Source of the DNA: Biscogniauxia marginata
Taxonomy: Eukaryota; Ascomycota; Sordariomycetes; Xylariales; Xylariaceae
Reading direction: 5' to 3'
Length of the DNA: 64,000 nucleotides
Assembly: GCA_022695795.1 (NCBI GenBank)
Contig: MU404055.1
Coordinates: forward strand, 1,550,001 to 1,614,000
Every line of letters begins with the position of its first letter. The first letter of the stretch is position 1. The position numbers and the translations under genes were made by a program. Below the pieces are notes generated by a model that did no database searches, had not been told where the DNA came from, and worked only from the letters and a program-made list of their open reading frames with translations. Shown here in pieces: positions 35,401 through 45,849 of this stretch.

Positions 35401-36205
35401 ATGGGCGGATTTCTTGGATAGGCGCCATGCGTTACTCGCCAGCAAAGAGCAGGAAATTACCATTTACAAAGGGCTCCTCGAATCAGAAGTCGAATCCCTC
35501 ACTAAACTTAGTCGCAAGGCTGTCGATCTGAACAAAGAGGTTACAGGCATACACTATCACCGGGAAATATTTGCCTTCTGGCAGTCTAGCCTCACACGCC
35601 GTCAGGTGGCAGCATCGAGGACTACATTCCGCCGATATGTCATCGGGCGTCATCTGGGGGAGCTGAACATGCTCCTTGTGGAGATCCTGATGTTCATGTA
35701 CCAGGATGCGCACTACGCGCGGAGCATGGTGACCGGCACGCTTAAGACTCTGTTCGAGGAAGATAGCGAAGTTGACAGCAACCGCGATGACGACAAGGGA
35801 AGGGCATCAGTGCTCGAACCGTCCCTATCGATGGCCCCTACCCTCGGCTACGCTAAGAAAAGCGGCGGCGAGCGGAAACGCGTAGATCTCGCGCTCTTCT
35901 TTGCGCTCTTCGTAATGAGCGAGGCGAGGAGTGCACACAGGGCCAGGTACATGCTCGTCGACGAGGCCTTTGACGGCCTGGATACGGCTGGTCAAGCTGC
36001 CGTGCTGAAGTTGTGCCGCTCGATGACAGAGCGCTTGGAACATGTATTCGTCATCACCCACAGCCAAAGCTTTATCAGGCTTGCCGAGGATGCCGCGGAC
36101 GGTGGCGGCGCCAGTGTCATTACCGCGAAGGCGGGTGATGGAGGCACCGAGTTCGAGGCGAATGGGGTTCGCATCAACAGTTCTCAAAAGGGGATAAAAG
36201 CTTAG
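32468..36205 (+). CDS. SbcD-SbcC (Mre11-Rad50-type) nuclease/ATPase fusion protein
   Basis: A single intronless frame of 1245 residues. Residues 1-340 form an SbcD/Mre11-type metallophosphoesterase with every core motif: SDLHF (Asp12, His14), GDIF (Asp47), LGNHD (Asn83, His84), FGHL (His157) and GHFHSH (His202, His204). A charged, Pro-containing linker spans about 340-460. An SbcC/Rad50-type ATPase follows: Walker A GYNGAGKST (499-507), a coiled coil (about 650-1090), signature SGGE (1132-1135), Walker B YMLVDE (Glu1166), D-loop DGLD and H-loop His1198. No CxxC zinc hook is present; the apex region instead contains a hydrophobic stretch (about 823-843). Details such as FLSSTSLQKRHLIESVLGLG recall phage gp46 and bacterial SbcC more than eukaryotic Rad50. 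In other systems these are two subunits that process DNA ends and hairpins; here one chain should carry both activities. The in-vivo role and compartment are unknown. Confidence 0.93.
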   Translation: MKVKPRWLLASDLHFKLHDLDRVIRTADWIASIPHEYDISRAIICGDIFTTRTSQPTNVLAACYRFLGKLASAVPHVDIILGNHDLAYRRDYTTSALEALAITRLAPFVTLHTEIACHKWDGRRVLVMPFREDQGDIIKCIHDLDPKIAAKTVGFGHLAINRAITQKHTIDPETGKAGLPSRYPGLTSAGEFAPLARTFTGHFHSHQTILQTTNKKPQDLRGSITYIGAPLQLTWADLFDTRRGVILLNPKTLESELVDNPYAVGYASVETQEVLADRVDAKQVQDKHVMITGKSSMYKYISARDHLVKLGVRSVRDWKHTASGWQFEQTGLGKTMLPADIQNRPNQEQEDVSEETKKTRPDLARPPAVVSQELATGKMEREPLDLAGLVQEFVSSLDLESTLEDRRDILSLVGKRLLSIRSYIGDKAGYAVKYRDMLNPSTQSTLFIPENDTPRASTAETIFVADPVAIEITNFLGVQGTLSLDFKLHFQPGVNLIVGYNGAGKSTIIEAIVWCQFGQCIRDGLGVNDIINEVAGKNCNVRLTFANGYSISRSRKHNKFHNRVVVEKNGVIQRQFEGPDVRSTQASIDSLLGVDFDTFIRIVLLGNESAPSFLSSTSLQKRHLIESVLGLGVLDGCAETCSLMLSQVEEELGGMQSQLEGVTHTVEHLKSRVNQIDQTLGRLQREAAFLAHEMEDKKKKHAAILTQKEFYKNKLQEDLKAEQLLPDLKPKLSSLQSDISLAQNEVNRLGILARLAQARSFIDRERFIIEQGAKATWTQLQHLKDDLQRLLEDNSTLEVPSPVIKEEEYNKKEDASIMQDFLLNITLAARKFWTLALYVVSPAARERARIMEEMALRAIEARRRWDEHVRAVVTLADRVTHTQGKVVSMMDSIASLPGTVSCKTRISESDVHLAIRTLTAEEALKVPSQLTVAIDELKALTNRHAHLQFEYEGQEQKRLRKQRDVEEKEKDIEMTRKGWADFLDRRHALLASKEQEITIYKGLLESEVESLTKLSRKAVDLNKEVTGIHYHREIFAFWQSSLTRRQVAASRTTFRRYVIGRHLGELNMLLVEILMFMYQDAHYARSMVTGTLKTLFEEDSEVDSNRDDDKGRASVLEPSLSMAPTLGYAKKSGGERKRVDLALFFALFVMSEARSAHRARYMLVDEAFDGLDTAGQAAVLKLCRSMTERLEHVFVITHSQSFIRLAEDAADGGGASVITAKAGDGGTEFEANGVRINSSQKGIKA

Positions 36206-37350
36206 AGCCCCGTCTTGGTTCGGGCTGTGTAATCATTATTGCAACTAGAATGCAGGAGGTGGGATGATTTGCTGGACGAATTGTCTCAATTGGTACGTGT
36301 GTATGATTAGTATTAAAACTGTCGGCTTCAAGCTACAAGCTGCATCCTCACCTTAATATTACTTATCTTACTTACCCAGTTCAAACCGCAGTATCAGTAG
36401 TGCCGTGCGGTGTTTAAATGAAGAAGACTAGCCCTCCTGGCTTGAGTTTCCAAGTCTGACGAGGGCAAGGTACCAGCCTCAAAAGAGCACTTGTCTTACG
36501 GGATATGCTTGGTTGATCCTCGAGACTTGATAGTATATGGATTACGAACTTCTCCTCTAGCACTCTAATTATTATCCCTGCCATGTTAAATTTCGCCTTA
36601 GCATCTAAACTTATGAGGAAGGACGAATTTAAAGTCATGATACAGATGGCAGAAAGGAATGGCGCCAAAGGCGTTCCATTCCAGACTCTCTAGTTTAAGA
36701 AAGTTCATGCGTACATCGATTTTAAAAGGCTTGCTTGTATCTGTTATCTGCCGTCAATCTATCGCGCCGAGTGGCACCGCGGGTAGATACGATGGGTCAT
36801 ATTAACCAGGGCCTTGTTGGCCAGACGTCAGATCGTCGGCTATCTCTCAACGCTCGTACCTAGGCGTGTTTTTAATGGCTATCCTACGCGTGCTCCCTTC
36901 ACAACTTGATCATATTGCATAACTCATTGAAAATAACAACTTAAACAAGATGCTATAATTCTAGAAAGTATATAAAGCAACTATGCGTTTTTAAATTTAG
37001 GTAGACATCGGTAGTCGTACTAAGAAGTTATTATTATCACTACAAGCCTGATCCATGTCGCAGTCATAGGCCCGCCGCAAAGCTGCAGTTGGAACTTGTC
37101 GAGCTGTATCCTGGCAGCCCGGCTTATATCTTCCTGCACGCTGCCTGTCTCCCTTTCTGCCTCCCTTTCTTCCCCTCCCATCCATTGAATGTATTTGTGC
37201 TTGAGCCAGAGCCTCCAATGGGATCCGCACGTACTTAGAGATACCTCAGGCACAGAGGTGTCAGAGCCAACTCTACTGCCCTCGAAATAGACGCGCCCTT
37301 CCTTCTAGGTTAGCCTCATAGCCATTCGCCCGTCTTGTAAAGGATCGAGC
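36206..37350. other. Intergenic region, no supported gene
   Basis: About 1.1 kb between two plus-strand loci. It should contain the 3' UTR of the fusion gene and any promoter of the P450 locus. I see no coding frame or repeat of note. Confidence 0.5.
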
Positions 37351-39290
37351 ATGCCAACCCCCAAGAACAAGATGGCGTTCCAAGTCGTTCTATCAGACCT
37401 CTTCACACAATCCACCCTGGCAACTGTCATCCGCTGCTGTATGTTCCATCGCCGTGTTATGCTAATTCAGAACGCTTACCTTGGTGTGGTGTTTGCAGGT
37501 TTCCATCCACGGCATATCTCGAGCCATCTTCCTCTTGTATTTCCATCCCCTTTCTAGCTTTCCCGGTCCCCGAATCGCAGCCATTTCTAATGTCTGGTAC
37601 GGATACCACTGGTAAGTTCGATGAACATCCAATATCTCATTTCAGCCCCAGAACTGCCGGCTCATGGCTGCTTAGGCTTTCGGGCAGATACCCCTGGGCT
37701 ATCGAAGATGCTTTGCGCAAGTATGGCCCTGTTGTACGGATTGCGCCGAACGAGCTTGCGTTCTACACCCCGCAAGCTTTTACGGGTGAGTAGAGACACC
37801 AGCAAAATCAAGCGGCATTGCTTACGCGTTGCAGATATCTACTCTCCCCATTTCAAGAATTTCGAGACTTTTGTCAAGACTGATTTTCAGAATCGGGGGA
37901 AGGACCTCGGCGGCCTAATTTGGGAAGAAGACCCACCCCGTCATCGCAAAGTTGCCAGAAAGCTATCCCCTGCTTTTAGCAGCCGGTCCATACGTACTAT
38001 GGAGCCGTTAGTCCACAAATATATGGACTACTTTGTTATCAAGATGAAGGACCTCGATCCAAATGGTGTTGCCCTCGCCCAGTGGACCAATTGGCTAGCC
38101 ATGGATTTATCCGCGGACCTGGCATGGAACGCAGAGATGTATCAAATGAGACAGTACGTTATTCATAGGTTCCAATATTTATCTACCGGATGCTCACTCG
38201 AGTTCCTCTCCAGTGAAAGACTCGGTTCATCTCGATGCCCTTTTGAGCTTCAATAAATTCGCGACTGTTTTACAGGTCTTTAAAAGGTTTCCTCTCCTAA
38301 GACCATTTCAGTACCTATTCGTGCCGTTGGGAAAAGTAAGGGTATTTTCTGCGATGGAGAAAGTCACCGGAGACAGCGTTCTCCGACGTATTGATCAGAG
38401 GGGCAGTACCGAGCACGAGGATTATTTCGACCATATCTTACCTGCCGATAGCCCAGCTCCTACGGACAGCGGCGAGCTTCTACATATCGGTTCCCTTGCT
38501 TTGCAAGTGATGTTTGCCGGCTGGGGCCCTATGGGCGACCTATTCCATGGCACCCTTGCGCTTCTTCTTGCGGAGCCAGACTGCTACAAGATTTTAGTCA
38601 AAGAAATCAGAGGTCATTTTGAAGAGTATAATGCTATCATGCCAGCCGCAGTAGGATCTATTCCACATCTCTATGCCTGTGTAGAAGAAACACATCGCTT
38701 GCTTCCCAGCAACAGCACCGGGTTGCCTCGTATAAGCCCAGGTGTCATGGTGGATGGACGCTACATTCCGAAAGGGGTAAGAGTCTACAAGCATAAAATT
38801 TCCTCTCTCCTATCCAACCTAGCTGTGTCAACAGCAAAAGCAAGGCTTCTAGAGTCATATGCTATTTACGGCCATGTAAAAAATATTTCTAACCAATTCC
38901 TGACTTCTAGACTCACGTTCAGAGCTGTATTTGGGCTCTCGCTCGCAGTCCTACGATTTCCATGAGCCCCTACGCTTCCAGCTGCAACGGTGGCTCCCGT
39001 ATAGCCATCCTCTTTACGACCCCGTGTTTGCGAAGGACCATTTGAAAAGCTTACATCCATTTAGCCTTGGTCCACGAATTTGCCTTGGTCGAGAAATGGC
39101 TTGGATGCAAGGAAAGCTTTTTCTAGCCAAAGTGCTTTGGATGTTCGACATAGTTAAGGCGCCCAACCAGCATTTTGACTTGGACAAAACTTTGCTGCAT
39201 TACGGCTTTTTTGAAAAGCCAGAGCTGCGAGTTAGATTCCTGCCAGTAAAGAGAGAGAAGGAGTATGCGGTACGGAACGAGCACATGTAA
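37351..39290 (+). pseudogene. Cytochrome P450 remnant (isotrichodermin C-15 hydroxylase-like family)
   Basis: The order of P450 landmarks is complete: an N-terminal MAFQVVLSDLFTQSTLATV, FHPLSSFPGPRIAAISNVWY, WLSGRYPWAIEDALRKYGPV, DPPRHRKVARKLSPAFSS, an I-helix region FAGWGPMGD, EETHR (ExxR), GLPRISPGVMVDGRYIPKG, and the heme loop FSLGPRICLG with its Cys ligand. Introns at 37617-37680 and about 37794-37853 join in phase. The next junction (GTACGT at 38154, AG at 38213) is two bases out of phase, and no nearby GT-AG pair repairs it. A further break occurs after the 38777-38935 intron: IWALARSP reads in one frame and YDFHEP, downstream, in another. About five residues before IWALARSP also seem lost. 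I therefore call it a pseudogene; sequencing error or unusual splicing remain possible. If intact it would be an ER-bound monooxygenase. Confidence 0.65.
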
Positions 39291-42200
39291 ATTTATCTAG
39301 CTGTGAGTGGTCACATAACCAGGGATTTCCTGTTAGGTACAATGTATTAGTGTCTTGGGACACCCACCGGTTGTTAACCCCTTTGTAATACTAGACCATT
39401 TTCTAGCCTTTTCGCATATAAGAGCCCATATAGGTAACTAGCTATGTCATATCCATGTCTGCATACTAATTATCAGATGGTCGCAACCTACGAGTTACTG
39501 TTAACATTTCAAATAGCCGCACCAGCGGTGATGAAAGACGCGAATGACATCAAGACATCTCTTCGTAAGGTGATCGGATTGGCCCGTTGAAATAGCCGAT
39601 GTTGTTTTCCCAACAGAAAAAAAAGGGGGTGAAAGGAAAAGGAAAGAGAAAGAGAAGAATAATTGAAGGCGGAAGCTTCTGCGTTTCTCCGTTCTGTGCA
39701 ATCTGTTAGTCTACATCTAAAAGTACCGCCTACTACCTGATAATTTCGCTAATAAAGGCGGCAGCGGCAGCGATGAACACGCAGAGGAGATAATTGGGCA
39801 TGACATCAATGCTAGCAGTGGTTGGGGAATACAACTTGACTGCTTCGCTTTTGAGATATACGTATTTTATTGGTTGGAACTTATATTCCACTCAGCCGCA
39901 TCCGTGTAGTATAGCTCTACCTAGTGCAAGATATCCTATTCTACCCCCCGTTTGGTTATAAGATAGGTAGGTAGATATCCGTACCTCCTTTATCTAGGCT
40001 CATGGTAAAGTCTTCGCCCTGAAATTCTCTTATTTTTTTCTTCTGTTTTGAACGACCTTGTTGTGGTAAATCTCTCGCCCCCGTATGCCGGAATTTTTAA
40101 CGTGTATAGGGGACCATCATCCCATAAGAACTTAGCGGAGAAAGGAGAGACGAAGCAAAGTTCGTGACTGCAGGGCCCGTTTTCTTCCTTACTAATCCCA
40201 ATCTTCATTATTCTTAGATGTGCGGGAAATATTTTTAAATCTACCGCTGCAGCGAAAAAGCAGCGTAAGCGTGTGCTTATCGAGGTGACCTTAGTGCTGA
40301 TGGACGTTGCCGTCGGCTATCCCCTCACACCTCAATGTGGCTCCCCTATCTAGGAGATAAAACCCTTCATCGCCAGGATCATATGACGCTTTATTTTACT
40401 CCCATATATTTGAATGTACCGAGACCTTTTGAATAAGGCTGTTTATTCGATTAATGCCATTTTTGTTGGAACTTTGCTTGGCCAGCTCTCGGGGTACTCT
40501 ATCCTTAATGGCTATACACGTAAAAGCTTTTTCTGCGCCATAGTATATTTGGTTGGTACTGGATGACTTCGTACTTTGCATTACGGGTATGAAGAAGTTA
40601 TAAATGTATTTTACTTCGAACTTGTAAAGCCTAAGTGGTAGATCACTGAGCTACTATACGAGTTCATGGTCGAGTTGGAAATGGCTGCCTTGCGGAAGGG
40701 GGAAGTTCTCGATAGAATTTTCTTTTCTTCTTTTCCCCTTTCTTTCTGTATTTTTCAAATATCGATATCCCCATGGTGGAAGACACTACAACGAGAGTTA
40801 ATATGCACACTTTGAAAATCGGCTTTGTACAGCGCCCCGGTGAAGAAAAAATAAATTTAGACTCCTTGGTTGTTGTTCTATTAACCGCCATACCGGTGAG
40901 TTGATGAGGATGACCATAACATTGTTAGCCAACATCCGACGACATGTCTAGTCAAACCCAACTCGTAGAAATCGACATACATACCGGCTACATCGGTAAT
41001 GAAAGTACTAATTAGCTTCTAGGCGTCTCATCTTGATTTTCTAGCTCCCTTTGCAAACTCCTTCATGAGTACGTATGTCTTTGATAGCACTTCTAAGATG
41101 AAACAATGGAATACCTGGAAACCCCAGTGGCTTGTTAGTTAAGGGATAACGAGTTACATTCTTCTCATGCTACAGATAAATCGGGCTCTACGTCTGCTGT
41201 GCGCAGCTTACGAGCAGAGTATAAGAAATAGGTTAGGTTACTAAGGCCCATGCAGACCCTGCGAATAGTTGGGTACCAATAATGGCTCTGCCTTGAGGAA
41301 TGCCGCTATAATCATTCAACATTATGTGCTTTGTAAAAAACAAGGCTTTCCTTGTCTGCTAGGAGCAGTGATTATATATTATAATTATTGATATATGATT
41401 TGTTTATGGGAGTGGGTCTTACCTACCTAGCTACGAGGAAAAATCCCGAGACGTCTGCCGCTACTCCGGTGTACGGAGCGACGAGACGGGATGAAACTGT
41501 TGGGCCATTGGCATATTTGCCCTATGTGGATGCCGGAAGAGTTCCTATAATTGCGGCTGCCTAACCTCTTATCCATGTCCGTGATATTGTGGCCATTGAT
41601 ACCCCCTGTCCAGAAGAGGGGGGGGGACCATGCCGTTAAACACTCCCAGAGTTGTAGTCTGGCATTTAGTGTAGAAACGCCTCAACAGGTACAGTATCCC
41701 TCTCATTGTGTGATTTGAAGAAGGCCCCACGATTTGCTTCGTTTCTCCCTACGAGTGGATCGAGCCCTTTTGTGACTTGATATATGACGGCTAACCTAGT
41801 AGATATTATCGGCCCAGCTATTAGCCAGATTATCTCGGTAGCCTACTATTAATTTGACCTGATGAGAAAGCCTGGCAATTCTTATACTCTGCTAGCAGTC
41901 TCCATTAGAGTAATGACACTAGAAATCCAGCGGAAACATCTTTTGCCCCCGTCTTCCTGACCTCGTCCCGGTCATTTTAAAGACCGAGACCGGCTGGAAA
42001 TGGTACTTTATATTGTTTTATGTTCTCACAGATATGTAGTTGCGTGGAGTTATGAGCTCAGGGTACTGGATCTTGTCTCTGGATAGAATGGTCTCCTGCG
42101 GGTAGCTCCCCCGGTCTTCAATATCGACTATACCTTTGATGCGGAGATAGTGGAGAGTTGAACTCTAACGATCCAGCATTTCAGAGATCAAGTCAATCGA

Positions 42201-45200
42201 CCGAATGGCGTCCCAGTGGTTTTAAGTGAGATCCAACGACATAGCCATGGTAATGCGCAGCTACTCCTAATGTCAGAGTCGTGGCGAAAATACTGGATGA
42301 CGCGTCAACCTATTCTGGTGGTAGTAGAAAGGAGACCAAATCACCTGATAGGGGCATTTTGTCAGGAAATGTCATGGGAATACACTACGTTTATCTAAGC
42401 ATGAGATGGCAGAGCACCCGGTACTCAGGGGATGTACCTAGATAGACTACACAAGCACGCCCGCGAGAGCGTTACATACAATCTGAGTTTGGGATATTTA
42501 AAGTAATGAGCTTTACGCAAATGGTGATTGCGAGAGGTTAGGGAAATTTAATGTGGGTGTGATTGTCGATATATATCCGGCCAATTAGATCGTTCTTAAA
42601 TTGATGTGATATCGGGGGTGGTCAAAGTTGTGAACGGGATGTTTCTAGTGTGTAGAATTGTTACATCTTGATCAAACACAACTCAAATCCCGGGATTGAC
42701 TAAGGCCGCCGCTAGCAACTAGACTGATGTGACTCTAAACATTGCCTTTCAGCCCACATATCCACCGAGAATAATCTGTACAGTTTTGATGGATCTCTAC
42801 CTAGCGAGACTATAAATAGCAGTTAAAAAGTTACACAACATCTCCTCGACCACAGACTACCCAAAGAGATATAAATTTCCTGGTGTCATAATTATTTAAC
42901 CAGAGTGGCGCTAGAATACGGGAAAGTTGAATCTCGAATTCTCCACTGAATATGGGATCGCGCAATGAGGTATCCCAAATTTCTCATCTCTGCTGTGGTC
43001 TCCTATTAATGAGTCCACGTGTGCTAGCAAGGATGCTACGCTGATCAAGGGAAAACAAAATACTATACCCAGAATAACAAATGATCGACTGCGGCTCGGG
43101 TGAGTAATGTAGGTTTAGGGGGCCCCTGCTCAAGTCTTGCTTTGACAGGTATATTCGGGTCATATTAGGAGCTAGGATGACTGACGGGTCACAGCTTTGC
43201 ATTTGCATACTGCAGAAACCAACACACCATGCTTGTTATCTACGGATGCCCAGCTTTTGCGGCTGGTTTGCTGGTAGTTGCTGAACGCGCGCGCACGCGC
43301 TTGGAGAGCTTCAAAAGCCAAGCAACAAGGCCACATTGTCGCATTGTGTTTAATACGACCTGGTAAATAACTGTACAAGGCTGGGGAAAAAAAGAACCAT
43401 TTGTGCCCGAAAGCTTGACTTATGACACCAGGGACCGTTATCATGCTTTAGAAAATGAGTCGGTGAAGGCCTGGGCGTTTCTTACATGTCTGTGGTCCGG
43501 AGAGGTCTGCAGGATCCAGTTGAAGTGATGTATAGATAATGACTGAGCACCACCTTATCACATGCAACTGGAAATTGCAGGGCCGTTTATGAATCGTCTT
43601 GAGGGGGTTTCATTGTTCAAGAGCTCCGCCGAGAGGATTGTTTGAGCGTAGCGTCGAAAATTTTTCTTGTTTCGTTCCGAGGACAATCTGACAAATATGC
43701 TAGATAAGAGAGGATACTACGGGACCAAAGCTGACCTGAATCTGTATTTCGAGCAATAAGCATAAGGCGTAAGAATGCATCATTTGAGGATTGCACCGGA
43801 GAAGCACCATCGACCTGGCCACAAGAAAATGCATTGCCTGCGACGGGTCCGACTGCGTTGCGACCCGGGCGGAACTCACAGCGGCTGGGCAAGGAGGCAT
43901 TGCGTGATTGCTTATATTTACCAAAGCGAAGGCGCAGATCGTGTTGCGATAGTAAATCGAATAGACGAGCTCGATGGACCTAGCGGTTGGAAATCGGGAG
44001 GAGGCTCTGCCGTAATGCGCAACGGGACCGGCTTCGGCGGAACGAGTTGAGGATTTTCGCCAGGGTGCGTTGGTTGAGCTTGTTGAGTATACTAGATACT
44101 AGATAACAGAATTCCTTCAAACGTGTGACTAAAGGCGTGTGTATGTAGACTGTCCCGCAGTGGCGTGTGCCTGACCGGTCGACGCGTACCACATCGGGAA
44201 GTGGTCCTGCTCGTAAAGGACAACAACACCGTATCGATACGATCGTGAACCAAGATGGCGCCGATTGGTGACGGCAACCGTGGGAGGTAAACGGAGTAGA
44301 AAACATGTGGTAAGAAAATAGACAAATAGGAGACTTGTCTAGATGTTCGGGATACCCGATATGGTATGGACAGGGTAGCTAGATCTTGCTGGCAGCTCGT
44401 TACTAGAAGGACTTATACTACGTGCAGATTGTAGTATAGGGGCTTATGCAAGGCTATAATGAGGGTCCCGAGCTACGCATCCTAGCGGCCCAGGAACACG
44501 ATGGGGGCACAGACTAAAGCACCTGGATGCTCTTCCCAGGCGCTCGGAGACGGGAACTTGTCGATACATTGTCATACCCGAAACGCAACCGGCCCCATTG
44601 TGTGACTATCACCAGTCGCATGCCCAGCTGACGATTATCGAAGCGAAGCGCGACAACGACTCAGACAAGATAATTTCTTGCAAAACAGGCAACTCCGCTG
44701 TGAGATTGACCAGTGTCCATCACGCTCAAAGCTTTACCCACCGGCCCAGTCACACGTTGCGGCCCAATAATTGTCAAGGATCATATCGTGACCATTGCCC
44801 AAAGGCGGTTGCTTGGTTGCTCATCTGAGCGGCGAGGCCCTGAAACAGTGGATCTGGGAAAGAAAAAAATGAATAAAAATGCTTATCTCGAGCAGGGCCT
44901 TAACTGTTGTTATATTTAGGGGGATCCAGGATCAGAGCCAGCCCCGGGCCATGTCCCTGTCCCGGCCCTGTTTTCTAGAATGTTTAGTTTCCTGCCGAGA
45001 TTGATAGATACCCGCTGCTTCGGTGGATATGTGTCAACCTACACGAAGCTGGGACGTAGAGGTTCACGATGTCGGCATGACCGTCTTTAACCACTTACCA
45101 TCCGACAACGCACCTGATGGAAAACGGTTAGGAACAGGTCTGGGCGGGTGGGGGGCATATGAATTGACAATTGAATAGTGAATGAGGAAACAGCGGTATG

Positions 45201-45849
45201 TAATGAAAGAGGTTTTTTCTTCTTCTTGTTTTATTGCCTCACTTGCATTTCATCAGTAAAATAGAATTGGCAGACAATCCCCCCAGGCGCATGACATAAT
45301 ATAGTAAATCTTGAATCTGGCGCAAAGAGATGAGATGGGGGAGATCGTGATTGGTGCTATCCTTGGGTGAAGAACCTACGGGACAAAGTAACGGTAGTAT
45401 GTACTATCAAATACCAATATCGACGGAGAGAAGGGTTTTGGGGGAGGGGGGTTGCGGAGAGTTCCCGAGACACAGACACAGACACAGACTACTTGCTTAT
45501 GTAATTGACGAGGATAGAAGCTTGACTAGGGAGATTAGGTAAGAAATTGGAAGGTTCTCATACAAGGAAACAGCGAAGAAAAAGAAAGAAAAGAAAAAAG
45601 AAGAAAAACAGCTGTGGAGACAGGTACCTGACGGTATGCAGCCGGCTGAAGCCACCTGGTGGGACCGTGTAACTGGCTCACTGGATAAGGTTAGAAAGCC
45701 CCTCAAACGGGTAACTTTCGCAGCCGTATCGGTATTCGGCGGGTCGGTCAATTCGTCATTTACGAATTTTCTAAGCCATTGCCACGCCAGCGGTGCGCGC
45801 CAATCAGAGCGCCAATCGGCCGTCGTGGCCAAAATTACCCAACCAAAGT
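39291..45849. other. Gene desert, no supported gene
   Basis: About 6.6 kb of mixed, often AT-leaning sequence. Frames of up to about 110 codons exist near 43620-44330 and 45500-45830, but they overlap each other on both strands and carry no motif. There is a short GCGCGCGCACGCGC palindrome-like stretch near 43287 and a GACACA repeat near 45470-45490. Confidence 0.5.

Noticed and set aside
37351..39290. The P450 as an intact gene
   Set aside because: No combination of GT-AG introns that I could find restores one frame across 38154-38213 and 38953.
43617..44306. Overlapping frames of about 75-108 codons on both strands
   Set aside because: They contradict each other, and none has motifs or a plausible splice structure.
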